DNA from: Scylla paramamosain
Taxonomy: Eukaryota; Arthropoda; Malacostraca; Decapoda; Portunidae
NCBI RefSeq assembly: GCF_035594125.1
Contig: NW_026973741.1
Location: forward strand, 220,001 to 284,000
DNA length: 64,000 nucleotides
Direction: 5' to 3'
The notes below the pieces were generated by a model. The model did no database searches. It worked only from the letters and a program-made list of their open reading frames with translations, and was not told where the DNA came from. Each line of letters starts with the position of its first letter. Within the stretch, counting starts at the first letter, position 1. Below, piece after piece: positions 10,234 to 26,543 of the stretch. The position numbers and the translations under genes were made by a program.

Positions 10234-11358
10234 CCTTCTGTCAGGACCCTTCTGAGAATCGTTTCCTGCCTTATATCAGCAGTGCGGCTGTAACACACCT
10301 CGGATGTGTGTCCGAGGCGGGAGCAGTAGTCGCAGCGTGGTCTGTCTCCACCTCTGACGTCCCTTTGGGATCTAAAATGATGTGGGTGGGACTGGGGTGC
10401 GGGAGGGTTGGGTCGCGCACCTGGTGTGGCGGAGTGAGGTCCTAATCGCTGCTGACCTCGTTTCTTCCTCCTCTTGTTGCTGCTGCTCCTGTTGTTGTTG
10501 TTGTTTCTGCCATTGCTGATACTGTTCCTGTTGTTACTGTCGTTGCTGCTGCTGCTCCTCCTCCTGTTGTTGATGTTGGTGGTGGGTGGTAGTGGTGTTG
10601 GTGGCGGCAGCGGCGGAGTCAGTGTCGGAGTCGGCAGGTGTTGATGCTGCTGCGGCGACTGTGGTGGCGGTGGAAGTGGCAGCAGCGGTAGCTGTATTTG
10701 TGGTGGGGTCTTCTTCTACTTCTACTGCCTCGTGTCTAAGAGGTCTGGGCTTCCCTGATCTCCACCACTGCCTCCAGCGGTCCGAGGAAGCACACGCGTT
10801 TTCCCAAGTTCTGGCGATTGAGAGAGGGGTGGCTGTTGTCGCCACGGAGCAGGTGGCGGTCTTTTCCTCATTCTCCCTCGCATCAGTAAGAGCGTCTATA
10901 AGCCCTAATAGGTCTATCAATTGTGCCTTTTTGTTAATTATCCAGTCTCTCTGTAGACGGAGAGACTGAATCACATTTTTATCTTTCATTACCTGTTTTT
11001 GTAGCTGGATAACAGTGGTGACGAGCTCGTCTTTCTCCAGCTGCGACAGGTGTTGCCTCGCGTCATCATCCACTCCATCGTGTAGAGGTGTGGATGGAAG
11101 GTCCACTTCAGGGTTTTCACTAATGTAGACCACTTCATCCGCTAAACTGGCTTCATGACGTAGCTGCTGTGTGTCCTTACAAGTGTAGGTCTCTCTGTCA
11201 CCTAGGCAAGCTGTGTGGCACACGTTAGGACATTCGTTACTGCCCCCACAACTCACGTAGGGGGCTGATTTGGTAGCCGCCCTACCACACACGGCACACC
11301 ATCGCTGAGGACAATATCCCGGGAGATCACGCCTCTTGATGAGCCTGTGTTCCGCCAT
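10074..11358 (-). pseudogene. LINE ORF1: PHD-like finger, coiled coil, CCHC knuckle; frameshifted
   Basis: The first part (11358-10534) has Cys/His at residues 16, 21, 24, 37, 43, 47, 48, 51 and 60, a PHD-like cluster. A charged heptad-rich stretch follows at about 96-155, a probable coiled coil for self-association. The tail is T/A-rich and then Q/E-rich. It stops within CAG/CAA repeats. A different frame is then open from about 10570 to 10074 and holds a clear zinc knuckle (CDYCSRLGHTSEVC, at about 10293-10334). Such fingers bind the element's RNA in the ribonucleoprotein. A one-base slip in the CAG/CAA stretch therefore split one ORF1 of about 425 codons. Its end overlaps the ORF2 start by about 160 bp. 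Confidence 0.8.
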
Positions 11359-11448
11359 TTCACGTAGAGATGGAGATTTGCGTTACTGAAGAACTGATCT
11401 GAATGCGCGGAGCACACTGAAAACACGTCCGTCCTCCACGGCGGTGAC

Positions 11449-11452
<4 letters not shown>

Positions 11453-11525
<73 letters not shown>

Positions 11526-11665
11526 TTACTAATAGGAATTGTAATCTTACGGTTTTTAAGTATATTTTATTTTTAATTACTTGTTCTGTTATTATATTGC
11601 ATTATTTGTAAGTGTTTTATAATAAGTGTGTCAAAATTAAGAAACAGAATGTTCTCTTATATAAG

Positions 11666-11751
<86 letters not shown>

Positions 11752-11767
11752 GTACCATCATAAATCA

Positions 11768-11854
<87 letters not shown>
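11453..11854. repeat. (CT)n tracts and a (CT)n/(AG)n inverted pair
   Basis: (CT)n at 11453-11522 abuts the LINE 5' end. (CT)n at 11668-11749 and (AG)n at 11770-11854 are separated by only about 20 bp of unique sequence and are complementary over about 80 bp. Confidence 0.96.
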
Positions 11855-11857
<3 letters not shown>

Positions 11858-11928
11858 TTTGTATACATTTCCTGTTTTTAGCTGGTAATTATATATAATT
11901 TGAGATAGTACTGTTATGGATGCTGAGA

Positions 11929-13194
<1,266 letters not shown>

Positions 13195-13794
13195 CAAAAA
13201 GCTTTTGTTATGTCCAAGGCAACAGCAAAAGTTTCACCAAAATCTCTAAAAGAGGATGACCAAGACTTAGTAAGGAAAGCCAGAAGATCACCAGTAGAGC
13301 GGCCTTGACAGAACCCATATTGGCGATGAGATAGAAGGTTGTGAAGTGATAGATGTTTAAGAATCTTCCTGTTGAGGATAGATTCAAAAACTTTAGATAG
13401 GTAGGAAATTAAAGCAATAGGACAGTAGTTTGAGGGATTAGAACGGTCACCCTTTTTAGGAACAGGTTGAATGTAGGCAAACTTCCAGCAAGAAGGAAAG
13501 GTAGATGTTGACAGACAGAGCTGAAAGAGTTTGACTAGGCAAGGTGCAAGCACGGAGGCACAGTTTCGGAGAACAATAGGAGGGACCCCATCAGGTCCAT
13601 AAGCCTTCCGAGGGTTTAGGCCAGCGAGGGCATGGAAAACATCATTGCGAAGAATTTTAATACGTGGCATGAAGTAGTCAGAGGGTGGAGGAGAGGGAGG
13701 AACAAACCCAGAATCGTCCAAGGTAGAGTTTTTAGCAAAGGTTTGAACAAAGAGTTCAGCTTTAGAAATGGATGTGATAGCAGTGGTGCCATCT

Positions 13795-13795
<1 letters not shown>
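13195..13795 (-). pseudogene. LINE reverse-transcriptase fragment between (TG)n tracts
   Basis: About 198 codons are open on the minus strand without a stop. They start PDGTTAITSISKAELF and continue through GLNPRKAYGPDGVPPIVLRN. Further on come FPSCWKFAYIQPVPKKGD, NYCPIALISYLSKVFE, a HRQYGFCQGRSTGDLL block and the start of RT motif A (VALDITKAF). These are the fingers and early palm of a jockey/CR1-type RT. It is from a different family than the 7.4-11.5-kb element. Coding stops in the middle of motif A at the left (TG)n tract, and the right side begins abruptly at the other (TG)n tract. The absence of frameshifts suggests a recent origin, but motif C and the rest are missing. Confidence 0.88.

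Positions 13796-13866
<71 letters not shown>
13796..13866. repeat. (TG)n microsatellite right of RT fragment
   Basis: Pure TG, about 71 bp, directly abutting the RT fragment. Confidence 0.96.
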
Positions 13867-13867
<1 letters not shown>

Positions 13868-13936
13868 ACTAAGTCACCCGTAAAAGAAGGTCACAAACAC
13901 AATGTTTCCCACATACATACATGGCCTAGATTATGA

Positions 13937-13938
<2 letters not shown>

Positions 13939-13980
<42 letters not shown>

Positions 13981-13997
13981 AAGTGGATACAAGTAAA

Positions 13998-14090
<93 letters not shown>

Positions 14091-14143
14091 ATTGCCAATA
14101 CACTTGCAATATTCAAAGCCAAGACAACATTGGCGTCATCGTA

Positions 14144-14200
<57 letters not shown>

Positions 14201-14226
14201 CACACACACACACACACACACACACA
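13939..14226. repeat. (AC)n, (CT)n, (CT)n, (AC)n cluster
   Basis: (AC)n 13939-13978, (CT)n 14001-14087, (CT)n 14147-14197 and (AC)n 14202-14226. Pyrimidine-rich sequence continues to 14440. Confidence 0.95.
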
Positions 14227-14445
14227 CTGATTTCCTTCTTATCCACTCTCACCCTTTCCTTACTTCGTTCTCTCTCTCTTTCCCTTCTCCCTTTCTTTCT
14301 TCCCTCCTTCCTGCCCACCTTTCATATGATCCTTCCCTTCATTTATGTGCTCTTCCCTCCTCTCCTTCCTTTCATTTGCATCTTACCACCTTCATTTCCT
14401 CCATCCCTGCATTAAAATTCCACCTTGCATTCCTCTATAACCGCT

Positions 14446-14448
<3 letters not shown>

Positions 14449-14502
<54 letters not shown>

Positions 14503-14607
14503 AAAACAAGAGGGGTACGAGGAGCAGGGGAGGATAGGGGAGAGGGAAGAGGAAAAGAGAGTCGGAAATTGGGAGAAGAGTAGGGAAGAAGGAAGGAAAC
14601 CAGATAA

Positions 14608-14663
<56 letters not shown>
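14449..14663. repeat. (CT)n and (AG)n tracts
   Basis: (CT)n 14449-14500 and (AG)n 14617-14663, with purine-rich sequence between them; complementary arms. Confidence 0.95.
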
Positions 14664-14666
<3 letters not shown>

Positions 14667-16160
14667 CAAAAGACGCACTGGCATTAGCGGAGCGGGTGCC
14701 GTGACATCAGACCAAGCCTTGACTGCGCCTCCCTGCCGCCGGCCACAGTACTGTACGTGCTTTATAGCACCAATATGCCCATCTGTGCCGATCTTACTTG
14801 GCAACAAACACAATTTCTAAATACAAGCCTTCTTACGTGATACATTTTAGGCATCTGAAGTTACAATAGTGCAGGTTGTGGTTGATGGGGACAGCGGGAA
14901 GCCAGGAGTCAGGTTAACGGGGCTGCCGACAGTCTGTGGAGTCGCGCGTGCTTGCCAGTCTCAACTGTATTTTTTTTATTAAGGTCGTTTGGCGGTGTCT
15001 GTTGTACTAGTTATGCCTAATAGATTTGAAGTTATAAATTAAATCCATTGCAAGAGTAAGAAACTCGAAAGAGGCATAAAAGGAAAGAACAATGACTCGG
15101 TTTTAAGGTGCATTGGTAGCGTACCGCCCTCAAGGAGGGGGGAAAGAGGGCGGTTTTTACTATCCTTCACACGAAACCAAACTGATGTGGCGCCTGACGG
15201 ATAAACAAAGCCTGTTCTAACACCCACCGTGGCCCTAAACATAAAATTGTTTACTCATACACACATATAAGCACATTATTTAGTGAACTTTAATAACAAA
15301 AGGATAAAAAATAGCAAATATATAACGTCACAGCGTCCCACATGAAATTCAAAGAACCGAGCGAACGTTCAGTAATGAAAAATTCCTGCTGGCTGGCTAA
15401 GCAACTTAATTTATGAAGTTCTGTTGGCTATTTAGGGGCTTTGGTGTGGTCACAAGAAGAGGAGGATCATTTTCTCCTATACCAAATAATGGAGAGTTTT
15501 GAGCCTCTTAAAAGCAAGCGAGAGGGCGGAGCAACGCGGGTTGGAGGGGGCGGAGCCTAGCCTATGGGATGTTTTCGTTGCTTCATTTTCGCGTTATTGG
15601 CTTTAATTTCGCATACTTGCTGCCGCCTCGTCTCCCTCCTTCACTCCCTCCCTCCCTCTCCCCACTCACTCCCTTACTCTCGACTCCCACGCCCTCCATT
15701 GATTTCTCCTTCGTTTCTGAGTGAATGGTGTCAGCCTACGAGGAGGGTGACCGTCGATAATTTGAGTCTCCTTGCACATTTCACCAACACTCATTACCAT
15801 TTATTCTTCCTCGTTCTCCTCCTCCTTCTTCTCCTTAGATTTTTCGTCAACACTGTCACTATCATCTAATCCTTCTCCTTCTTCTTTTTCTTCTTTTCGT
15901 CCTCTTGCGCCTTCATCTTCTTCTCCTCTTCTTCAACTTCTCCTCAATTCCTCCTCCTTCTTCTCTTTCTCCTGCCCCTCCACCTGCTTCTGATCCTCCT
16001 CCTCCTTCTCCTGCCCTTCCTCGTCCTTCTTTTCTACTGCTTCATAAAGGTGTTACTCTTCGTTTTTTATTTCTCCTTTCCCCCTATCTCTTTTATTTTC
16101 GTTAATCTATTATATATCTCCTTTAATTTGTTTTCTGCTTCTCCTTTCTATTCCTTTTAC
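14664..16160. other. No gene recognised; long polypyrimidine stretch
   Basis: Unique sequence to about 15620, then TCC/TTC-rich pyrimidine sequence to about 16100. Open frames in the pyrimidine stretch are compositional. Confidence 0.55.
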
Positions 16161-16179
16161 CATTCCTACTGCTACTACT

Positions 16180-16186
<7 letters not shown>

Positions 16187-16258
<72 letters not shown>

Positions 16259-16344
16259 GTACTTGTATTCTTCCTCTCCTTTACGTACTGTATTTATAAT
16301 TTTATCATTCTGTAAATATATTCCAAGTTGTGCCTTTTTTATTT

Positions 16345-16415
<71 letters not shown>
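16187..16415. repeat. (ACT)n and (CT)n
   Basis: (CTA)n at 16187-16257 and (CT)n at about 16348-16415. Confidence 0.95.
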
Positions 16416-16417
<2 letters not shown>

Positions 16418-16572
16418 ATTGGTTAGTGGAGACTATTACAGTTTCAAATTGAACTTTCTTCCTCTCCTTTACTCTCCCTTGTCCTCTCATTTCGCTTCCC
16501 CTTCCCCGAAGTAATGACATCAAGAAAGAGACGAATATTGCAAGCGTACATGAATCTCGTCTTTTTCCCCCC

Positions 16573-16860
<288 letters not shown>

Positions 16861-17070
16861 TCAATACACTCTCACCACTCAATGTTCTCTTTGCCACAAC
16901 CAGTCTCTACACACTCATATTCCATCCCCTCAACTCGCCTCACGCTCTTGCCCTTCCTTCATTCCTCGCTACATGCTTACCAGCACGCCTCCCCCTCCTT
17001 TTCTTTTCACCCACCCTCTCTCCACTCTCTCCACTCCCTCCACATTTCCCTTCCCCACAATTCTAGTTCC

Positions 17071-18450
<1,380 letters not shown>

Positions 18451-18520
<70 letters not shown>

Positions 18521-18572
18521 TATTATTACTATTATTATTATCATTATCATCATCATTACTATTATTATTATT
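18451..18572. repeat. (ATT)n microsatellite
   Basis: Imperfect ATT run with ATC and ACT interruptions at its right end; a GTT stretch precedes it at 18420-18450. Confidence 0.95.
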
Positions 18573-19785
<1,213 letters not shown>

Positions 19786-19854
<69 letters not shown>

Positions 19855-20085
19855 CTTTGGGGTCTTGTTCTATTCAATCCCGTTCTTCCACAAGTAGTTC
19901 AGTGTCAGTCGTAGTGTGTAGCTCAGCAGATACAGTCGTTATAGACCAATAAGTCTCCCTGTATCTGTTCTTCCTATCTGATTCGTACTTATCTTGAGGC
20001 AGGTTATCCTCAGCAACACTGGTCAAAGGCCTTCTCCCCTGCACTTCACAAAAATAACAGAATAATATTAGCCTCTTTTGGATAA

Positions 20086-20168
<83 letters not shown>
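19786..20168. repeat. Two (AC)n tracts
   Basis: (AC)n at 19786-19853 and 20088-20168 in the same orientation, separated by unique sequence. Confidence 0.95.
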
Positions 20169-20170
<2 letters not shown>

Positions 20171-21806
20171 CTGTCAGACCACAAATGGTGGCGACCCGTC
20201 CTAGACACCCTCGGCCTGGGTTGTACCACTGTTCGCTCCGCCACCAGACGCGCCACAGCACCTGGCTCGCCTCGCGCCGCACGGGTCGTCACGCTGTCCC
20301 GTGAGACCACCTGCCTCGCTGGCGGGTTTTAATCAAGGGACTAATTTTCTCAAAACGTGAGGGATATTATGTGTTCTCTGTGGATTGATACGAAAAACCC
20401 AGTGTTGTTTGGTGCCTAGCATTCAGAAATATCAGCAATTAACGTACCACCTATGATGAAATGTGCATGATTGTGTGTGTGTTTTGCCATTTTTACTGTT
20501 GAAGTGTGATTCAAATATCCGTACATCGTTCCGTGAGCTGAGTGGACATATGCACCATTCTTCCATAACGACAGTTAATTCAAATGACGGAAGTTAGTGT
20601 GTGACAAATTGAATTACCAAATACAAAAATTCAAGTCATCCTAAATTGGGAGGAAATCCTGCTTGGCCAACTTGCAGCGTGCTGAATGTGTGCAGACCTC
20701 GATGTGCTGAGTGCGCGTCAGGGACGCGGTGTTCCGCGTCCCTGAAATACAACAAGGAGAAAACAAAGCACGCCAAGACACTGTTCACCTGGGTCAGATC
20801 CTACTGTGGCGCGGGAGTCAGTCAGTCAGTCAGTCAGTGAGTTTGTGTACACCTCAGCTGTGAATGAATCATGTAAAATGTAATTTCTTTCAGGGTTGTG
20901 CAAACAATGTAAATCTTTCTGCGTGGCGAAATGGTGAGATAAGTCAATGAAGTCCATTGACAGCAGCTAAATGAGGAGGGTTTATTAAATAATGACGCTA
21001 AATGAGATAATTAAACACGGGGGGCAGACCTTGATTAGTCTGTCGTGTAGCTGTTCCATTTGGCAATAATGAGTGTGCACGTTTTTAGTGTGAAAACAGA
21101 CAGTGACCCATAGCAAATCCTTACACGCGGGACGACTCCTGCCTTCCACCATCACGTGAGCGCGGACAGAACATCGCACCAGACACGTGGCGACAAAAAA
21201 GCTTGAGCTCACAGCCTCAGTGCACACCGGCAGAGTGCTGAGTCCTATTACCTGCCACGCTGCTCACCACGCAAACATACTCCCAACGAAAAGAAAGGTC
21301 TGGACATGAAATATAACGTGTATTCAAAAAATAATGTTGAAATATATTGTTGAGTCCTCTTTCACGAATCTAGCACTTGTCCTTCCTCAACACATGGGCA
21401 CTCTCACCATGAAAGCTCGGGAGTAAAAATATAGCACACAAACAAAAAATAATCCAGAAATATGAGTCCAAACCTCTTACGTTGGAGAGTCAGAACGTTA
21501 AATTAGCGAATGTAATTTACTACCACAACATTGCTCGGGAGAACCTCGGCGTGGGTGAGACACGGCCACCCATAGATCGTAAGTAAGGGGAAGGGGAGGG
21601 AAGGAAAGCAGACTGGAGTGGTGAAAGAAGGCGAGGAAGAATTTAAGAGCACTGCCAGCACATGCAAAGTGGAATGCGTGCCACATGCAATGCAAAATTC
21701 CACGCAAGTACTCCGGCAACAATCTGACCATAATAGGCTTGGTAAATACAAAGGAAACATGACGTAAGTGCCTCTCGCCCACGAACATCACTTGAAACTG
21801 CTTGAC

Positions 21807-21807
<1 letters not shown>
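20169..21807. other. No gene recognised
   Basis: A GC-rich segment at 20180-20330 is open in one frame but has no recognisable protein. A (GTCA)n run lies at about 20818-20838. The rest is unique sequence. Confidence 0.5.
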
Positions 21808-21891
<84 letters not shown>

Positions 21892-22043
21892 ACACGCACA
21901 GCTCGCCAAAGCGGACGGTGAGAAAAGTGTGTCAGGTGTCTAGCGAATGTGAGGGAGGGAGAGTCGCGAGGAAGCAGTTAATGATTGTGGTCGATAATAC
22001 AAGTGAGGGAGAACATGAAGGGGAATGCAACATGTACGTAACA

Positions 22044-22117
<74 letters not shown>

Positions 22118-22161
22118 TTAGAACGCAAACAGACAATTTGACCGCACTCTCTCACCACCAC

Positions 22162-22190
<29 letters not shown>
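21808..22190. repeat. (AG)n, (AG)n, (AC)n tracts
   Basis: (AG)n 21808-21888, (AG)n 22048-22115 and (AC)n 22165-22190. Confidence 0.95.
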
Positions 22191-22193
<3 letters not shown>

Positions 22194-22383
22194 ATGGCGT
22201 GCTGAGATGATGTAACTTACTCCTTCACATGGCTGGGCTGGAGTGCTTTTTGACAAATAATGGTACAGTGGTAGTGCTCTTCATACTCATGCTATCATTT
22301 CCTCCTCCTCCTCCTTAACCAGTGCGTCTAGAAATGCTTTATTTTCTTCCACCACCACTAAGCATAGTTTTTTTTTTTTGTTA

Positions 22384-22513
22384 TAGTCAGTGTTTATGTA
22401 TTACTTTCCGTACCGTAGTTATTGGCGGCAGCCTGAGATATTTGGAAGTGGAAGTACAGTGGAGACCAAAACTCTATCTCAGAACTGCTGCCGCTGAGGT
22501 AAAACTGAGTATT

Positions 22514-22555
<42 letters not shown>

Positions 22556-22680
22556 AACTGTTGATAACTATCCTTCTTTGCAGGCATCGTAAGACACAAG
22601 ACGAGGAGCAAGCAAGATTCACGACGACACAGTTCTTCACTGACTCGTCAACTCACTGACTGCAAAGTGCGTCTGTGCAG
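22384..22680 (+). other. Possible exon pair with short intron (speculative)
   Basis: A T run ending in ATAG (about 22387) is followed by about 110 bp open in one frame. That segment ends CCGCTGAG with a GTAAAA donor at 22498. A CTTCTTTGCAG acceptor ends at 22584, giving an intron of about 87 bp that contains (CTA)n. No protein is recognised, and the second segment soon meets stops. It could be untranslated exons upstream of the exon at 23485, or chance. Confidence 0.2.
22515..22554. repeat. (ACT)n microsatellite
   Basis: Short pure trinucleotide run. Confidence 0.92.
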
Positions 22681-22739
22681 AGAAGACAACACGTGTGGTG
22701 CCGCCCTCCCGTGACTACTGAGGAGACAGGAAAGAGAAG

Positions 22740-23180
22740 AAACCAGGAAAGAAACAGCAAGAGGAGGAAGAGGAGGAGGAGGAGAAGGAGGAGGAAGAGG
22801 AGGACGACGACGAAAAAGAGTTGGGGATTAAAGGGGAGGAGGACGAACAAGAGGATGTACTGTGGTAAGAGGAGGAAGGAAGGTGGTAAGAGGAGGAGGA
22901 AGGCGTAAATAGAATAAAGGAATAAAGAAATACAAAGAAGAGTACGAATGTATAGGGAAGAATAACGAAATATATTGTCAAATCAGGAAAAAAAAAGAAG
23001 GAAGAAAAGGAAATATAAAGGGAATAGAAGCAAGAATAGTGAAGCTTGAGATAGAATAAAAAAAAGATATGAAGGAGTAATGGTTTATAAGAAGGAGTAA
23101 GGAAATATAAGGAAGAATAATGAGAAGTACAGAAGGAAAAGGATATATAATGAAAGAAAATAACCGTAGATAACGCCTAT
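22740..23180. other. Purine-rich stretch, no gene
   Basis: GAG/GGA-rich, then AAGGAAATATA-type sequence in which AGGAGTAA, GGAATATAA and similar words recur loosely. No coding signal. Confidence 0.55.
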
Positions 23181-23484
23181 GAAATTTTACTGGCACACAT
23201 TTCTTTCCTCCTCTCCTTCGATTACCTTCCAACGTGGCATACCCTTCCCTTAGCTAACCCAGCCATTATCCAAGAGGCAGAGAGGGAGAAGATACAGTGC
23301 TCACCTCCTCACCACGCCCTGCAATAAAGAGCAACACCTCCTCCTTCAATGACCTCATCCCAACACATCAAAGACAAACCCACCACCACCACCACCACTA
23401 CCACCACCACGACCACAACCACCAACCACGACCATAACAATAATAATGACCAAAATCATAGCCCCTCCACAATTCCCGCCACAG

Positions 23485-23779
<295 letters not shown>

Positions 23780-23986
23780 CTTCAGGTAGTGCTTGTTTTT
23801 TTTTTTATCCATAGCCTCTCTCTCAGTTGAGGGCGAAAGGTCGGATTTGTGTGGGGTGTGGATGGGGTGTGGGGTGGGGTGTGGGTAGGGTCAGCAGGGA
23901 TGGTTAGGTTAAGTTGCTGGAGGTGACAGGAGCACGGTGAATTTGGGGAGTAGCCGGCATTACGTGGTCCGTCCCCCCTTCTCTAT

Positions 23987-23988
<2 letters not shown>

Positions 23989-24046
<58 letters not shown>
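23989..24046. repeat. (AC)n microsatellite
   Basis: Pure AC. It lies in the predicted intron of the coiled-coil gene. Confidence 0.95.
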
Positions 24047-24048
<2 letters not shown>

Positions 24049-24399
24049 GCCATCAAGAATACATACTACACAATACATAACGGAACCAGGAATCAGTTAA
24101 AGCAGTTAAGCCAGAAAATTGTGGAGGCGATCAAAGAGAAGAGTCTCGTTTACAGGGAGCGGGGCATCCGTCACGCGTCACTGGGGAAGAGGAGGAGGAA
24201 GAGGAGGAGGGAGAAAGGAAAGAGAGGAAAACCTTCTTTGATATCAGTGAAGGTTCCGTGCCACGTGCAAGTTTGGAAAGAGAGAAGGTTGAGGGAGAAA
24301 GGGCGATACACGGGAGAAAGGCGGATACACGCTTAGTTGTCCCTGTAACATGGTGGCCTCTCGCTAAGCTATGGGATTATCCCCTGCCATAGCCTTGTT

Positions 24400-24505
24400 C
24401 TGTTGACCATGCTGCTGTTACTGATGCTGTTGGTGGTGGTGCTGGTGGTGGTGGTGCTGGTGGTGGTTGTGGTGGTGCTGGTGGTGGTTGTGGTGGTGTC
24501 TGTTT
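24400..24505. repeat. GGT/GCT minisatellite
   Basis: GCTGGTGGTGGT- and GGTTGTGGTGGT-type units recur. On the minus strand they would read as Pro-rich peptide, but nothing suggests a gene. Confidence 0.8.
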
Positions 24506-24728
24506 ACGATGAAGGTGTTTTGTGTTTAACGTCTTTTTCTTGTTGTTCCCCGCCAAATTTAAGATAATTTGAATATATAAATACACTGCTATTAATGCTT
24601 GTCTTGTCACAGAGGTGAAATAAGACGTGTAAAAACACACCTAAACAACAACAACAAAACAACAAGCAGTATCAAGCAATAATAATATAATACAATATAA
24701 AAGTAATCTATTCACGCACACGCAAGTC

Positions 24729-24731
<3 letters not shown>

Positions 24732-24804
<73 letters not shown>

Positions 24805-24945
24805 GTGAGGGACTGCGAGGGTCAAAAATCGAGCGAATCGCCATGGAATAAAAGATAATGTTGATATGCATTCAGGGACGTCACTCGCGGAGGGACCGCA
24901 CGCGAGGGTCACCGGCGAGAAAGAGCCAGCCAGCCAGCCAACCAC

Positions 24946-24994
<49 letters not shown>

Positions 24995-25029
24995 GTTAGG
25001 AAAACAAATACGAAAGGAAAAAAAAAGAA

Positions 25030-25120
<91 letters not shown>
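24732..25120. repeat. (AG)n, (AC)n, (AG)n tracts
   Basis: (AG)n 24732-24801, (AC)n about 24951-24992 and (AG)n 25034-25120. Confidence 0.95.
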
Positions 25121-25124
<4 letters not shown>

Positions 25125-25339
25125 CGAAAAATAAGAAGGGAAGGCCAATGATTTCTTTCTCAACGTCAGGCATCGTAAACAATCAGGAGGAAACAGAAAC
25201 AAACAGGCAAGGAGACTCAGGTAAACAAGGTCAGGTCAAACACGCCACGAGTCACGGGGCCGATGAGAATGCGATCAAACCACGAAACGAGGCTGACATT
25301 GAGAGAAATGCAATGCTGGAAACAAAGAACGGAAGAGAA

Positions 25340-25488
25340 GGAGGAAGAGGAGAAGGAGGAGGAGGAGGAGGAGGAGGAGGAGGAGGAGGAGGAGGAGTTT
25401 TCGTGCCCCTCCCCCTGTCCCCTCCTCCTAGACCTTCAGGTGGCGTAACACACTTGCTTGGGGTACATACAAGAACTCTATGCGTGCT

Positions 25489-25526
<38 letters not shown>

Positions 25527-25632
25527 GATGGAATAGATAACGGAAAACAAGATGGACAGCTGAGCGCAACCTAATTTAGCGTAAATCACCGGAAAATATC
25601 GCACAACAGCCGAAGCCGAGGAGCAGCAGGAC

Positions 25633-25702
<70 letters not shown>
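25340..25702. repeat. (GAG)n, (TG)n and (CT)n tracts
   Basis: (GAG)n about 25340-25396, (TG)n 25494-25523 and (CT)n 25636-25702. Confidence 0.93.
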
Positions 25703-25704
<2 letters not shown>

Positions 25705-26483
25705 CTACTCTCGGCAAGTCGCTTCCGAGCTTGTGCTATCGGGCAAACTTAATTAACAATGCACATATATCTCACAAAATTGGCGATCGATACGAATTAA
25801 TTACACGCTACAGTGAGGTGTTTTCTGAAGCATGAACGAAGGTATAGCTCCCGTTCCCTCCTCTTGCTTTGCTCCCTCAAGGCCACACTTTACCAGCCTT
25901 ATTGAGATGGATAGCCCCGTGAGCCCCATTCGCTTGTTCATCTCCGAGAAGTGCATAATTCCTGCAGCTTGGCCCGGGTAATGTTGCTGGTGGCCTTGCA
26001 TACAGACGCCCACAAACCTTTGGGCTTGTCGCGTTATGAGATGGAAAAAAATGATGGACGGCGCTTGGTCTTTTTTCTTTTCTTTTCTTTTTTTTTTCTC
26101 TTTTTTCTTCTAGTGCTTCAGAACTTACGAACTTTGTGGCAGGTCGTGAGAAGTGCCAAAACTCTGAGCTATTTGGCGGGCTTGGTTTTTCCCTCACTAA
26201 CCTTCACTGTCCTTCACACCATCCTTCATTGGCTCACACTATCCTCACGTGCATCACAGACTCTACTCATCAGGATGAGAGGGAGGCGGTGGTTGCAGTA
26301 TATTCTACGTATCTAAACTGTTCATTGTTGAATATGTGTCAGTCTTTTCTCTGTTACGTGCAGGTGTAATACAAGCTAAGGGTCTCCGGGGTCATAACAC
26401 CGTGCAAGCCGCCACAAACACAGGTGTGCTCCATACTGTAACGTGTCATATCCTTTACCTTCTTGCTCGTTAGTGCTGCTCCG

Positions 26484-26543
<60 letters not shown>

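Larger units (their letters stand above)
7400..11455 (-). mobile_element. CR1/jockey-group non-LTR retrotransposon, near full length, disabled
   Basis: Read on the minus strand, the element starts near 11455 beside a (CT)n tract. It has a short 5' leader, ORF1 (11358 to about 10074) and an overlapping ORF2 (10233 down to about 7400). ORF1 carries a PHD-like finger and a CCHC knuckle. ORF2 carries an APE-type endonuclease followed by a reverse transcriptase. This domain order is that of CR1/L2/jockey-type LINEs; the exact clade cannot be fixed by eye. At least four single-base frameshifts and a lost RT Asp disable it. The 3' end runs into TG-rich simple sequence before the usual C-terminal region, so the 3' end rather than the 5' end is missing. 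Confidence 0.9.

Noticed and set aside
13902..14537. 211-codon frame of SL and TH repeats, and similar frames across every dinucleotide tract
   Set aside because: Dinucleotide repeats have no stop codons in some frames; not genes.
20180..20330. GC-rich open segment as a host exon
   Set aside because: No convincing acceptor or donor in phase and no recognisable peptide.
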